A stretch of 64,000 bases of DNA from Oscillatoria sp. FACHB-1406. GTDB lineage: Bacteria > Cyanobacteriota > Cyanobacteriia > Cyanobacteriales > Spirulinaceae. Where the stretch lies: the NCBI RefSeq assembly GCF_014698145.1, contig NZ_JACJSM010000023.1, forward strand, positions 33,163 to 97,162, written 5' to 3'. A program made the position numbers and the translations under genes. Below, piece by piece: positions 19,889 through 28,916 of this stretch. How positions within the stretch are numbered: the first letter of the stretch is position 1; every line of letters begins with the position of its first letter. The notes under the pieces were generated by a model. The model was not told the origin of the DNA, ran no database searches, and saw nothing but the letters and a program-made list of their open reading frames with translations.

Positions 19889-19916
19889 ATTACGAATTAC
19901 GAATTACGAATTACAA
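19889..19916. repeat. Heptanucleotide tandem repeat (ATTACGA)4
   Basis: Four heptads directly follow the potA stop codon. This is the same repeat unit as at 10010-10035 and, on the opposite strand, 49391-49493. Confidence 0.8.
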
Positions 19917-20033
19917 ACTATTATGACTCACAACAATCGAACAACAACTCTCAAGTACGACACCACTTTCCTAAAGATTTTAACGAACGAGTCATTCACA
20001 GAATTTTGTCTTGTTTTTAACGGGAATACGATG

Positions 20034-20813
20034 CTATAGCGCAACTTCTTCTATCTCTTCGATTAGCGTTTGCCAGTCGAGTGCAAGCGAGGGATTATCA
20101 GTGCGCGATCGCTGACAGCGACGATTGAAGGTACAGTATTCACACTCTCCTTTTGTTTCGGGAACTTGCGGAAAAGGAATTCCAGCACTGTAATAGCGTT
20201 CTAAATTAGCGTTGAGTTGGTTTAATAAGGATTGAAGTTGCGATCGCGTCCGTTCGTGTTTTTGCCGACTGTAGGGAATTGTCGCGCATTCGGGACTGCC
20301 TTGAACGAACCAATACGTCATCGAAAGCTGCTCGGGCGTATAGTTCGAGGTTTCCACGAGGACGAATAGGTAAAGGCGCGTTTGCCAGTTTGCCTGAATT
20401 TTATGAGAGTCAAGCGGTTTGCGATAAGTTTTCCAATCGAGAATGTGGGCGCTGTTGGGGTGCGTAACCAGCAAGTCGTAGATGACGCTTAGGGTGTAAT
20501 CCTCAAAGGCAAAAGAACGGTAATGTTCGGCTTCGCGCTGACTGTCAGGACTGGGGGCGGCAATTTCGGGAACCGCTCGAACTAGGGATGCGATCGCGTT
20601 TGCATAGCGATCGTTTTCTGCAAGGATAGACTCAAGGGGCAACCCCATTTCTCGCTGCTGCATCAACAAGTGAAATTGACTCCCCCACGCGAGGCGTTCT
20701 TGCTGTTCGGGATCGAGGGGTGAAGCGAGTTGGTCTAAGTATATATGCTGGAACTTGCGCGGGCAAGTGTCGAGGAGGTTGAGATGTCCTTGAGAAAGAC
20801 GAGCAATAGTCAT
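20034..20813 (-). CDS. PD-(D/E)XK nuclease family protein with Fe-S-type cysteine cluster
   Basis: A 259-residue RecB/Cas4-like nuclease. The catalytic core is visible as YDLL followed by ILDWKTY near residue 124 (D-x-K). Cysteines in TCPRKF at the N-terminus and in CEYCTFNRRC near residue 222 form the four-cysteine pattern that binds a [4Fe-4S] cluster in AddB and Cas4. The ATG at 20813 is chosen; a TTG 13 codons upstream (20852) is also in frame. No cas genes or CRISPR repeats are nearby, so a repair or recombination role is likelier than CRISPR adaptation. Confidence 0.85.
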   Translation of the reverse strand: MTIARLSQGHLNLLDTCPRKFQHIYLDQLASPLDPEQQERLAWGSQFHLLMQQREMGLPLESILAENDRYANAIASLVRAVPEIAAPSPDSQREAEHYRSFAFEDYTLSVIYDLLVTHPNSAHILDWKTYRKPLDSHKIQANWQTRLYLFVLVETSNYTPEQLSMTYWFVQGSPECATIPYSRQKHERTRSQLQSLLNQLNANLERYYSAGIPFPQVPETKGECEYCTFNRRCQRSRTDNPSLALDWQTLIEEIEEVAL

Positions 20814-20852
20814 TTCAGTTATGGGCAGGAACTCATTGTCAATATTAACCAA

Positions 20853-21229
20853 TTTTATAGGTATGTTCCTGATGGGGAGTTAAAGATGTAAGTTAGGTCT
20901 TAATTTCGGCAAGTGACAGAAGATAGATATAGCGCTACACAACTCGTTTATACCAGATTGATGGGTCGCTGCATAGAATGAAAAGTAGGGTGTGGAGCGC
21001 GAAGCGTAACGCACCGTTATCCTGATAATTTAGGAGAGTTTATTCTAGGCAACGCAATCTTAAATTGGTATTAGGACTTTTGCTCGTACCTTGGCAAGGT
21101 TAAAACAAGGAAGAAAGAGATCGCTGAAATCAAGACTTAACAAATATTTCAGGAATTGCGTCAGCCACGATTTTAACCTTGTCAATGTAGTACATTTAAT
21201 TCATTGGAGATAGCGGTTGTCCGAGAGTG
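20853..21229. other. Intergenic region with a GGTGCGTTACGC-type repeat
   Basis: No gene is seen in these about 375 bases. Positions 20985-21015 (GTAGGGTGTGGAGCG then CGAAGCGTAACGCACC) belong to a dispersed cyanobacterial repeat with self-complementary ends; a relative, GGGTGCAGAGCGTCAAGCG, lies near 55080. The rest is unremarkable AT-rich sequence. Confidence 0.55.
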
Positions 21230-21646
21230 TTAGGGGGTATTGCCCGAATTCGCGATCGCTAAAATAATTTTAACGAAAGAACCGCCTAATAACGTGATGG
21301 TCGCTAAAGAAGTAATCCCAAAGCCGAGAACTCGTTTTTCGGCAGCTTGATAGTATCCCCAAGCAAATAAGATGCGTCCGACAATCCAAAGCGCCCCAAT
21401 TCCTGCCGCCCAAAGAGGACTGACAAAAGCAGCAAATAACCAAAGGGAAGGCAGGAAAATAATCAGTTGTTCGAGGGTATTTTGTTGAACGCGAATGACG
21501 CGCTCGAAGTCGGGATTTCCCGTCATCTGCGGCGGTGAAATTTTATATTTAGCGCGCGCGCGTCCGACGTTAATGGTTACGCCGAAGTAAACGATTAGGG
21601 CGCAAACGGTGACTAAACTCGGCCAAGGCGATAAGGTAATCGTCAT
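21230..21646 (-). CDS. MAPEG family membrane protein
   Basis: A 138-residue protein with four hydrophobic segments. The family signature RVQQNTLEQL (RxxxNxxE pattern) is present after the first loop. MAPEG proteins include glutathione-dependent transferases and peroxidases of the membrane; bacterial members of this short type are mostly uncharacterised. Start ATG at 21646. The Uma2 gene lies 41 bases upstream on the same strand; a functional tie is not evident. Confidence 0.88.
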   Translation of the reverse strand: MTITLSPWPSLVTVCALIVYFGVTINVGRARAKYKISPPQMTGNPDFERVIRVQQNTLEQLIIFLPSLWLFAAFVSPLWAAGIGALWIVGRILFAWGYYQAAEKRVLGFGITSLATITLLGGSFVKIILAIANSGNTP

Positions 21647-21687
21647 TTTGAGTATCGGGGGAATTTACAGTTAAATCGTTAATTATT

Positions 21688-22260
21688 TTAACCTGTTTGA
21701 CTGACTCCGCGATATAATTGCGCGATCCCGACTTCTAATTCGACACTCTTGAATTGCACCAATTCCCCTGCCCCATAACTCTGCGTTTCCCACTGCTTTT
21801 CCCCTTCACGAGTAACAACGCAGCGGCGACATTCAACCTGCATTCGATCTTGATTAATAAGAACGTATTCTTCTAAGGTAGGAATTTGTTGGTAATCCTC
21901 GAATTTTTCAGCGCGATCGAATTTTTCGGTAGAAGGGGATAGCACTTCGACAATCAGCTTTGGATAGCGCTTGACGTAACGATCTTCGCGGTCTCGTTCG
22001 TCGCAAGTTACGAAGACATCGGGGTAATAAAAAAACGCATCGGCATAATTGACTTTTACATTTCCCGATCGCACCGCACACCCCGAATCGCGAAGTTTTT
22101 GCCGCAGAAGTTCGATAAGATTGAGACATATCTCATCATGGTCGTCGCTACTGCCGGACATGGCGTAAATTAAACCCTGTCGATATTCGTGGCGAATTTC
22201 TGCATCGCGTTCGAGGGCGAGATAGTCTTGAGGGCTGAATCCAGCAGGGAGCGCTATCAT
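21688..22260 (-). CDS. Uma2 family endonuclease-like protein (DUF820)
   Basis: A 190-residue member of the PD-(D/E)XK-fold Uma2 family, which is massively expanded in cyanobacteria. It shows the typical N-terminal LERDAEIRHEYRQGLIYAMS, the acidic pair in YPDVFVTCDER and the core PKLIVEVLSPST. The active-site pattern D...E-V is present. Biological role of this family is unknown; copies are often found as solitary genes of recent spread. No partner gene is evident. Confidence 0.9.
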   Translation of the reverse strand: MIALPAGFSPQDYLALERDAEIRHEYRQGLIYAMSGSSDDHDEICLNLIELLRQKLRDSGCAVRSGNVKVNYADAFFYYPDVFVTCDERDREDRYVKRYPKLIVEVLSPSTEKFDRAEKFEDYQQIPTLEEYVLINQDRMQVECRRCVVTREGEKQWETQSYGAGELVQFKSVELEVGIAQLYRGVSQTG

Positions 22261-22621
22261 AGTTTGTAGTTGTTGAATACGCTTCTATTATTTTATCTTG
22301 CTCTGACTGTATAGCGTTTTTCTAATGGATGAGGTACAAAAGTTGAAATTAGATGGGTAGGGGCGAATGGCATTCGCCCGCACGGTGTACCTCACGCAAA
22401 CGAAAAATGCTAGATATAGCAATTCTATACAGTTGACAAATATTCTTTTCATAAAAATACGGAAATCTAACAATCTATTTTAATAAAATTTAGAATGGTT
22501 TTTAATCAATAAAGTGTTGCGCGAGCGATTTAAACGTACAGATCCACTTATTCAATGTATACTTAAGGCTAATGACACTGAAATTGTCAGATTGCCGCGA
22601 TATTCAAAAGGAATTATAAAC

Positions 22622-23101
22622 GTGAGAAAAAGCGAAGCTTCATCAAAACAGATTTCAGGAAATGTCAATAAGTACGAATCCTACCGAGAGGCGTGGTCGC
22701 GAATTAAATTAGCGTTAGAGAATCAGTTTTTCTTGGAAGCAATTACGATTCAGGAAAGTATTATCTCCGACCGCCTCCTCAGCTTTCTCTCTCGTCCAGA
22801 CGCTCCCAATCCACTTGTTTTAAAAAATGGGAGTTTTCCTTCATTTGGTAAACTGATTAAAGGCTGGCGCTCTGAATTTAAAGATGGGCTTCCATCGGGT
22901 TCTTATCCAGATTTAATTGAAGCAGTCGATCGGTGGCGGCGTTATCGAAATGAAGCTATTCATGCAATTGTTAAATCCGAACCGGGGGAACCGACTCAAC
23001 CGATTGATAGTTTTTTACAAAAAGCCAAGGACGCGGCAGAAGAAGGAGAAAAGCTAACCCGAGAAGTCTGTAATTGGTGTAAAAAAGAAAAGAAATCGTA
23101 A
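22622..23101 (+). CDS. HEPN-like small protein of unknown function
   Basis: A 159-residue, mostly helical, cytosolic protein. The segment WRRYRNEAIHAIV carries an R-N-x3-H pattern like the RX4-6H motif of HEPN domains, and ESIISDRLLSFL fits an N-terminal helix. I place the start at the GTG at 22622 because AAGGA (22608-22612) lies nine bases upstream; an in-frame GTG at 22514 lacks such a site. cobS starts ten bases after the stop. If it is a HEPN nuclease, an antitoxin gene would be expected and none is adjacent. Function unknown. Confidence 0.65.
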   Translation: MRKSEASSKQISGNVNKYESYREAWSRIKLALENQFFLEAITIQESIISDRLLSFLSRPDAPNPLVLKNGSFPSFGKLIKGWRSEFKDGLPSGSYPDLIEAVDRWRRYRNEAIHAIVKSEPGEPTQPIDSFLQKAKDAAEEGEKLTREVCNWCKKEKKS

Positions 23102-23111
23102 TAATATCTTT

Positions 23112-23885
23112 ATGTCCAATACGTCATCCCTAATCTCTTCCTTTCTCAGTGCGATTGTCTTCTACACCTGTATCCCCTTACCCCAAATTTTCCCCCTCAC
23201 GATTGAAAGAATTGCGCGTTTTGCACCGATAATCGGGCTATTATTGGGCGGAATTTTAGCGCTAGCAGACGCAGGATTAACTTTAATCGGGATGCCAGTT
23301 TTAACCCGCAGCGCGCTGGTGGTGAGTTTGGGGATTGCTTTGACGGGCGGATTGCACTTGGACGGGGCGATGGATGCGGCGGATGGATTAGCGGTGCAGG
23401 ATGGGGAACGGCGCTTGCAGGTGATGCAGGATAGCGCGACGGGGGCGTTTGGCGCGATCGCGGCCGTTATCCTCATTGTACTGAAAACGGCGGCTTTAAG
23501 CGAGATGGGGGGAAATCGCGCTTTGGCGTTGATAGCGGCGATGGGGTGGGGGCGTTGGGGGCAAGTTGTCGCGATCGCGCGCTATCCTTATCTCAGGCCG
23601 ACTGGGAAGGGTGCGTTTCACAAAGAATCGCTGCGTTCTCCCCAGGATGTGCTGTTGGGGTTATTTGTACTGCTGGGTTTGGCGGGCAGTATTTTAGCGA
23701 TAGATGCAACGCAATGGCGTTGGGTAGCGGCGATGGTTGCAGGGGGTGGCGCGATCGCGTTTTTGACCGGATACTGGTTTAATCGGCAACTCGGCGGCCA
23801 CACCGGCGATACTTACGGTGCAGTCGTCGAGTGGACGGAGGCTTTTTTACTCTGTTTATTGGCAGTCTTTGCCCCAACAATTTAA
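23112..23885 (+). CDS. cobS: Adenosylcobinamide-GDP ribazoletransferase (cobalamin synthase) CobS
   Basis: A 257-residue integral membrane enzyme that joins adenosylcobinamide-GDP and alpha-ribazole in the last part of vitamin B12 synthesis. The family motif GGLHLDGAMDAADGL is near residue 80-92, followed by GAFGAIAAVI and six to seven hydrophobic segments. The closing GGHTGDTYGAVVEW is also typical. Its stop overlaps by four bases the stop of the convergent SGNH gene. No other cobalamin gene is in the window. Confidence 0.95.
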   Translation: MSNTSSLISSFLSAIVFYTCIPLPQIFPLTIERIARFAPIIGLLLGGILALADAGLTLIGMPVLTRSALVVSLGIALTGGLHLDGAMDAADGLAVQDGERRLQVMQDSATGAFGAIAAVILIVLKTAALSEMGGNRALALIAAMGWGRWGQVVAIARYPYLRPTGKGAFHKESLRSPQDVLLGLFVLLGLAGSILAIDATQWRWVAAMVAGGGAIAFLTGYWFNRQLGGHTGDTYGAVVEWTEAFLLCLLAVFAPTI

Positions 23886-25357
23886 GCGAAATGTTCGAGT
23901 AGCTTTCGCAAAATGGCTTTGCGATAGACCAAACTCAATGTATCGGTGAGGTACTCTAAGTTGGCGGGCGGTTCCATCAATAAACTATCGGAAAGAACGA
24001 TAGAACGCCACCAATTTTTAGGAATGTTTATTTCCACTCCCACTCGTTCCATCACCTGCATAAACTCCCAAGCAATTAACCCGTAACAAACAGGAGTCGG
24101 GTGAAAACCATCCAAGCCAATTAAACCGCCAGTAACGCGCTGTTCGGGGTTAAAAGCATCGGGAACGAGACGGATATAGCGCGTATCTAATAGCGGTTTT
24201 CCGGCTGTCGAAATGCGCTTGGGGGCGAGTTCGTTCAATGCTTCAATCAATCCCGGCGGAAACTCATAAGTGACTTGTCCGACTTGGCGGCGAAAGGCGA
24301 GGCGATCGAGTTGTTCGCAAATATCGACAACGTGCCAATTATACTGCTGCGCAGCCTGTTTTATTGCCTCATTGTAAGCATCGATCGCGCGATCGATTTT
24401 GCGCGCGTTGTCTGCGGTTAAATAGGGGAAACTGTGCGGATTTTTACTAAAATCTTCGTCCCCAATCCAAAAGTGAGTGTAATACTCGTAATAGCCGTCG
24501 GAACTCAGCGCCCTCGATCCTCGTTCACCCGGCGTAATCCCCCGACTAATGGGCGGAATGGTCACGTGAGGAACCGTACCGATAAAGACATTTTCAGCGC
24601 CAATCGCTTGGATTTTTGGGGCAACGCGATCGAGCAAAATTTGAAAGTGTTCCGGTTTCCAAAGGTAAGATTGACGTTGGTGCGGCCACTTGCCAACATC
24701 TTCAATTTTGGATTCAATCTCTTCTAACTTATGACCTTGAGGTAAAAGTCTCACAACAGTCCCCAAGCAATTATTTGAACCCAACCAAAAAATTAAGTTT
24801 TCGATTCCCCCTTGAGAGCGAGCAATTTCTGTCGCTACTCCAATTTGCGACAGCGATTCGTATTGGGGATCGAAGCTCGGATTCAGCGTGCGGCGTGCAA
24901 TTCGATACAGGGGAGATTCCGGAACTTTCGCCAAAAAATTTGACTTAGCGGGTGAGAGAAGCTGGCGACAAACTCGCTCGGTTAAGGTATCGCAATCGCC
25001 CAATTGAAAGCCGGAAACTGCTAAATTATGATGTAAGGGGCCCGTTTGAGAAGATTGCGCTCCTTCGCCTTTTTCCCAATAGTCTTCAACGCTGCTGAGA
25101 AAGCGTCTCATTCTCAGTACGGCGCGAGGAACTTCCGATAAGTCAACGTTGGGGCCGTAGTTATCAACAAGCAAGCGTAAAACTCTTTCAAAGTTAAGCG
25201 GTACGCCTCCTTTTCCCATAAAATCGGGATATTTAAACTCAAAGTTATTGAGACATTGTGCGATGCGAGCGGGGTAAGAAATTTCAGTACGGTAGATGCT
25301 CCCACTCGTCACGCCTTGCGTCATACTATCGCCAATAGCGACTAAAGGAACGGACAT
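23882..25357 (-). CDS. SGNH/GDSL hydrolase family protein, copy 1
   Basis: A 491-residue protein of the SGNH hydrolase fold. Block I is GDSMTQG (nucleophile serine) at residues 9-15, the asparagine block is WLGSNNCLG, and block V is GLDGFHPTPVCYG with the Asp/His pair. There is no signal peptide or membrane segment, which is unusual for an envelope esterase. It is paralogous along its full length to the gene at 25912-27366. An AGGAG site precedes the ATG. It is the last of six minus-strand genes dominated by cell-wall hydrolases. Substrate unknown. Confidence 0.82.
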   Translation of the reverse strand: MSVPLVAIGDSMTQGVTSGSIYRTEISYPARIAQCLNNFEFKYPDFMGKGGVPLNFERVLRLLVDNYGPNVDLSEVPRAVLRMRRFLSSVEDYWEKGEGAQSSQTGPLHHNLAVSGFQLGDCDTLTERVCRQLLSPAKSNFLAKVPESPLYRIARRTLNPSFDPQYESLSQIGVATEIARSQGGIENLIFWLGSNNCLGTVVRLLPQGHKLEEIESKIEDVGKWPHQRQSYLWKPEHFQILLDRVAPKIQAIGAENVFIGTVPHVTIPPISRGITPGERGSRALSSDGYYEYYTHFWIGDEDFSKNPHSFPYLTADNARKIDRAIDAYNEAIKQAAQQYNWHVVDICEQLDRLAFRRQVGQVTYEFPPGLIEALNELAPKRISTAGKPLLDTRYIRLVPDAFNPEQRVTGGLIGLDGFHPTPVCYGLIAWEFMQVMERVGVEINIPKNWWRSIVLSDSLLMEPPANLEYLTDTLSLVYRKAILRKLLEHFA

Positions 25358-25426
25358 TTTTAAGACTCCTGATGTAACCCAATTGTAGCGCTCGCTCGGT
25401 TAGCGAAAATCAACTTAACTCGATAA

Positions 25427-25485
25427 GGGCAGGTTTAGCCATCGATGTGTTAATCAATATCGATGAATGTTCAATAAACCTGCCC
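25427..25485. repeat. Inverted-repeat element GGGCAGGTTTA / TAAACCTGCCC
   Basis: A perfect 11-bp inverted repeat with a 37-base spacer, the same architecture as the element at 14373-14431. The spacer contains ATCGATG and CATCGAT-type half sites. It lies between the two SGNH genes. Confidence 0.65.
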
Positions 25486-25604
25486 CTACGGAGGGTCACT
25501 TTTTTTGGCGAATGCTAATTCACCTAACGCGCCCTCACAGTTTTGGTTTACTTTTATTCCGCTTTCTTACTAAAGCGAGACGCTCCATTTTTCTGTTGGG
25601 GCAT

Positions 25605-25880
25605 AGCAGTGCTCATTGGTGTCAACTTAAGCCTACTATCCTTGATAGCCCTGAGTTTTTCCTAAAATTTCGATCCCCTTCTTATCCCCCTAACGATCCC
25701 CCTCTTATCCCCCTTACTAAGGGGGAGGATAGAAGATGCTTCGCTATTTGTTGAATGGGGACTTTGAATGAGTTCCGGTTCCCCCCTTTAATAAGGGGGG
25801 CTAGGGGGGATCGAGAGCTAATGCTTAAACAGCGGTCTATTTCTGGGTTTCACGTTAAGTTGACACTCATGAGCAGTGCT
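25605..25880. mobile_element. MITE-like element with GGTGTCAACTTAA-containing inverted ends
   Basis: A 276-bp segment bounded by inverted 26-bp ends (23 matches): AGCAGTGCTCATTGGTG followed by TCAACTTAA on the left and the inverse on the right. The interior carries runs of CCCCCTTA/TAAGGGGG hairpins and GATCCCCC motifs related to 58554-58590, and no gene. The inner end GGTGTCAACTTAAG recurs at 58392-58464 and 63532-63885, so these loci form one family. Confidence 0.65.
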
Positions 25881-25911
25881 AGCCCCTCATTCCACTCTAC
25901 TCTACAATAAC

Positions 25912-27366
25912 TCAAACAAAACTGTCGATTAACTTCCGTAAAATAGTTTGTCGGTAGAGAAAACCTAACGTATCGGTTAAATATTCCAAATTGGCTGGCG
26001 GATCCATTAATAAGGTATCTGAAAGAACGATCGATTGCCACCAATTTGCCGGGATATTCACAGAAACGCCAACTTGTTCCATTACCTTCATAAACTCCCA
26101 AGCAATTAACCCGTAGCAAACTGGGGTTGGATGAAAACCATCCAAACCAATTAAACCCCCAATCAGGCGTTGTTCTGGGTCGAAAGCTTCGGGAACGATG
26201 CGAATATAGCGCGTATCAATGAGAGGTTCTCCCGATGCAGAAAGGCGCTGCGGAAGTAACTTTTGTAAGGCATCAATTAATCCTTGGGGGAAAACATAAG
26301 TTACGTTTCCGGCGCGACGGCGGAAGGCTAAACTATCGAGTTTTTCGCAAAGATCGACGACGTGCCATCCATACCTTTCTGCCATATTTTTAATCGCATG
26401 ATTGTATTCGTCAATGGTGCGATCGATATAACGGGCTTGTTCGCGGGTGAGGTAGTTATATTTTTTCGGGTCTTTGCTAAACTCATCATCCGCAATCCAG
26501 AAGTGAGTATAGTATTCGTAGTAACCATCCGCACTCAGCGCATCTTTGCCTTGTTTACCGGGGGTAATTCCGCGACTCACGGGGGGAATTGTGACGTGAG
26601 GAACCGTGCCGATAAAGACGTTTTGAGCGCCAATTGAGTGGATTTTAGGTGCGACGCGATCGAGCAAAATTTGAAAGTGTTCGGGTTTCCAGAGATTGCA
26701 TTTGCGGCTGTGAGGGACGCGATCGATATCTTCTATCGTAGACTCGATTGGATGTAAGTTAGTAACCGTTCCCAAGCAATTATTAGCGCCCAACCAAAAG
26801 ATGAGATTTTCAATCCCGCCTTGGGAAGCAGCAATTTCTTTTGCTGCCGAAATTTGGGTGAGAGATTCGTATTGAGAACTATAGCTGGGATTGAGAGTAC
26901 GGCGGGCGATGCGGTACATCGGAAAGTCAGGAATTTGCGAGAGTAGATTATTTCTCGGTGCTGGCAGCCAATCGCGACAAAGCCGCTCGGTTAAGGTGTC
27001 GCAATCGCCCAATTGAAAGCCAGAAATTGCTAAATTGTGATGCAAGGGGCCGGTTTCAGTCGCTTTTGTGCCGTCGCCCCGTTCCCAATAATCTTCAGTG
27101 CGATCCAGTAGACCTTGCAATCGCACGGCAGCTTGAACAATTTCGTTATAATCGACATGAACGCCGAAGCTATCAACTAAGACTCGCAAGACTTTTTCTA
27201 AGTTCAGGGGCAAACCGCCCTTGCCCATAAAATTGGGCCGTTTAAAGTCAAAGTTTCCCAAGCATTGAACGATACGGGCGGGATAAGAAATTTCGGTGCG
27301 AAAAATACTCCCGCTGGTCACGCCTTGGGTCATACTATCGCCAATAGCAACTAAAGGAACGGACAT
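25912..27366 (-). CDS. SGNH/GDSL hydrolase family protein, copy 2
   Basis: A 484-residue paralogue of the gene at 23882-25357, colinear over the whole length with the same blocks: GDSMTQG, WLGANNCLG and GLDGFHPTPVCYG. The asparagine block has Ala for Ser; the serine and Asp/His are conserved in both. No signal peptide is present. CAGGAGT lies upstream of the ATG. The two copies are separated by 554 bases containing repeats, so the duplication is older than those insertions. Part of the minus-strand hydrolase cassette. Confidence 0.82.
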   Translation of the reverse strand: MSVPLVAIGDSMTQGVTSGSIFRTEISYPARIVQCLGNFDFKRPNFMGKGGLPLNLEKVLRVLVDSFGVHVDYNEIVQAAVRLQGLLDRTEDYWERGDGTKATETGPLHHNLAISGFQLGDCDTLTERLCRDWLPAPRNNLLSQIPDFPMYRIARRTLNPSYSSQYESLTQISAAKEIAASQGGIENLIFWLGANNCLGTVTNLHPIESTIEDIDRVPHSRKCNLWKPEHFQILLDRVAPKIHSIGAQNVFIGTVPHVTIPPVSRGITPGKQGKDALSADGYYEYYTHFWIADDEFSKDPKKYNYLTREQARYIDRTIDEYNHAIKNMAERYGWHVVDLCEKLDSLAFRRRAGNVTYVFPQGLIDALQKLLPQRLSASGEPLIDTRYIRIVPEAFDPEQRLIGGLIGLDGFHPTPVCYGLIAWEFMKVMEQVGVSVNIPANWWQSIVLSDTLLMDPPANLEYLTDTLGFLYRQTILRKLIDSFV

Positions 27367-27518
27367 TTTAAATACTCCTGGTAACGATTGAAATGAGAAA
27401 GGATAGATAGCGCGGAATTCAAAAGCGCGATCGCACCCTGGACAGGGATATTAAGTTTAATAAAGAGCATCCGGAGCGCAAGCTTTGCGCCCCTACTCGC
27501 GAAGCTATAATTTCCGAG

Positions 27519-28280
27519 CTAAACTTCAACAACTTTAGCATGACCGGCAAAGACAAAATGAGCTTCGCGGCTGCCTTGACTTGCATCTTTCCACTTAATG
27601 TGGTAGTGACCTTCTTCAGAACCAAGCAAGTCTTCAATTTGGTAGTTCCCTAGCCCAATGTCGATACAACTTCCCGGATGTTCCCGTTCGATATCAACCG
27701 CTTGTTCGGTGGAAGGTTTAAGGACGGTGGGAACGGTAACTTTGAGGGTATAATCGCGATCGGGATCGGTGGGAGTAATGCCGAGTCCTTTTGCGATCGC
27801 GTCTGCCATTTCCTCCACGTCAAAAATGCCCATATCCCGCATCGAATCGCAGAAACAGCACTCTACTAAAATCGCAGGCATCTGGGTATGTTTGAGGACA
27901 AAAAAGTTAGCCGTCTTCACGCCCTTATCTTTGAAGCCCAGCTTAACAATTTCTGCTAAAACTTTTCTCGCGATTTGCTGAGATTCATTGCCCATGCCGA
28001 AAATTTCAGTCCCATTCGCATTGCCATTGAACGAATTAAAATGAATTGAGACGAATACATCAACCCCTGCATTATTAGCCGTATCAACTCGTTTTTGGAG
28101 CGATTCTCGAACGCTAGAAGCGCTGCGAGGCGTACAATTAATGACTTGATGACCCGCTGCTTCCAGTTTTTTAATCAAGCGGGTTCCAACTGCCATTGTT
28201 AGCTCGTCTTCCTTTTTAATTCCAACTGCGCCGGTATCTGGGGGGCAATTGTGTCCGATGTCAATTCCAAATTTAGTCAT
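27519..28280 (-). CDS. N-acetylmuramoyl-L-alanine amidase (Amidase_3)
   Basis: A 253-residue enzyme that cleaves the amide bond between muramic acid and the stem peptide. The zinc ligands of Amidase_3 are visible: IDIGHNC (His), an E in KKEDELT, SIHFNS (His) and the catalytic E in ILVECCFCDS. About 80 C-terminal residues (from PTVLKPSTEQ) form an extra domain of unknown function. No signal peptide. GGAGGT overlapping the stop of the upstream two-TM gene gives tight coupling, three bases apart. Phage endolysins have this layout, but the window has no phage genes. Confidence 0.9.
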   Translation of the reverse strand: MTKFGIDIGHNCPPDTGAVGIKKEDELTMAVGTRLIKKLEAAGHQVINCTPRSASSVRESLQKRVDTANNAGVDVFVSIHFNSFNGNANGTEIFGMGNESQQIARKVLAEIVKLGFKDKGVKTANFFVLKHTQMPAILVECCFCDSMRDMGIFDVEEMADAIAKGLGITPTDPDRDYTLKVTVPTVLKPSTEQAVDIEREHPGSCIDIGLGNYQIEDLLGSEEGHYHIKWKDASQGSREAHFVFAGHAKVVEV

Positions 28281-28283
28281 AAC

Positions 28284-28829
28284 TTAACCTCCAGTAGGCG
28301 TAAGATTTTGATGAGTAGCGTTTTGAGAATTAGAGGACTGAGTATTCGACGTTACTGCTATCGAACTATTTTGAGCTATTTCTCGATCGACTATCAACTG
28401 ATTAAGGGGTTCTTCTAAAGCTGCTTTTATTCTCAAAGTATTAAACTCCTCGACGATTTTATAAAAAGAGGGTTCGGGTAGCTTGTAGTTCACAATGCTG
28501 TGTAACCTCTGAGCTTCAGCAGCCAAAACTTTTCCTTGCTGATATCGTTTTTCTAGAGGAAGCTTTGTAACTAGAGCTTGAGAAAGTGCTGCTCCAATAC
28601 CGAGTAAACTGGCAATTTCGGGTTGTTTGTTACTAATAAATAATGGCACTAATGCCCCGGAAAAAATTCCGATTCCTCCCAACATAATACCCAAGCCGCG
28701 ATTGAATTTAGATAAGCCAAGATTGCGATCGATGAAACGATCGACTTCTTTAAGAAATTGGTCTTTCATTTCTAATTCTGTTAAAGGAGGAGATATCGAG
28801 GACTGGGGGTTAGGATTAGTGTCTGTCAT
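28284..28829 (-). CDS. Two-transmembrane protein of unknown function, upstream of the amidase
   Basis: A 181-residue protein with an N-terminal soluble helix, two adjacent hydrophobic helices (GLGIMLGGIGIFSGALVPL and IASLLGIGAALSQALVT), then a charged helical region (EKRYQQGKVLAAEAQRLHSI) and a Ser/Asn-rich tail. This is the topology of SLATT-type 2TM proteins and, more loosely, of holins. Its stop lies three bases before the amidase ATG, so the two are translationally coupled. AAGGAA precedes its own ATG. Function not recognised; export or membrane-pore roles are only inferences from position. Confidence 0.72.
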   Translation of the reverse strand: MTDTNPNPQSSISPPLTELEMKDQFLKEVDRFIDRNLGLSKFNRGLGIMLGGIGIFSGALVPLFISNKQPEIASLLGIGAALSQALVTKLPLEKRYQQGKVLAAEAQRLHSIVNYKLPEPSFYKIVEEFNTLRIKAALEEPLNQLIVDREIAQNSSIAVTSNTQSSNSQNATHQNLTPTGG

Positions 28830-28882
28830 ATTTTGAATTTCCTTCGCTCTTTAGAAACGATAAAACCAACGCATCATCATTG

Positions 28883-28910
28883 AGGGGCGCTCGCGCAATG
28901 GAGCGCCCCT
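28883..28910 (-). terminator. Strong hairpin after the GH25 gene
   Basis: A perfect 10-bp stem (AGGGGCGCTC with GAGCGCCCCT) around an eight-base loop, six bases past the GH25 stop. There is no T tract in the minus direction, so it may attenuate rather than end transcription into the two-TM and amidase genes, or protect mRNA ends. Confidence 0.6.
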
Positions 28911-28916
28911 TTCAAC

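Noticed and set aside
20034..20813. Cas4 assignment for the PD-(D/E)XK gene
   Set aside because: The cysteine pattern is compatible, but there are no cas genes or repeats; a general RecB-like nuclease is the safer call.
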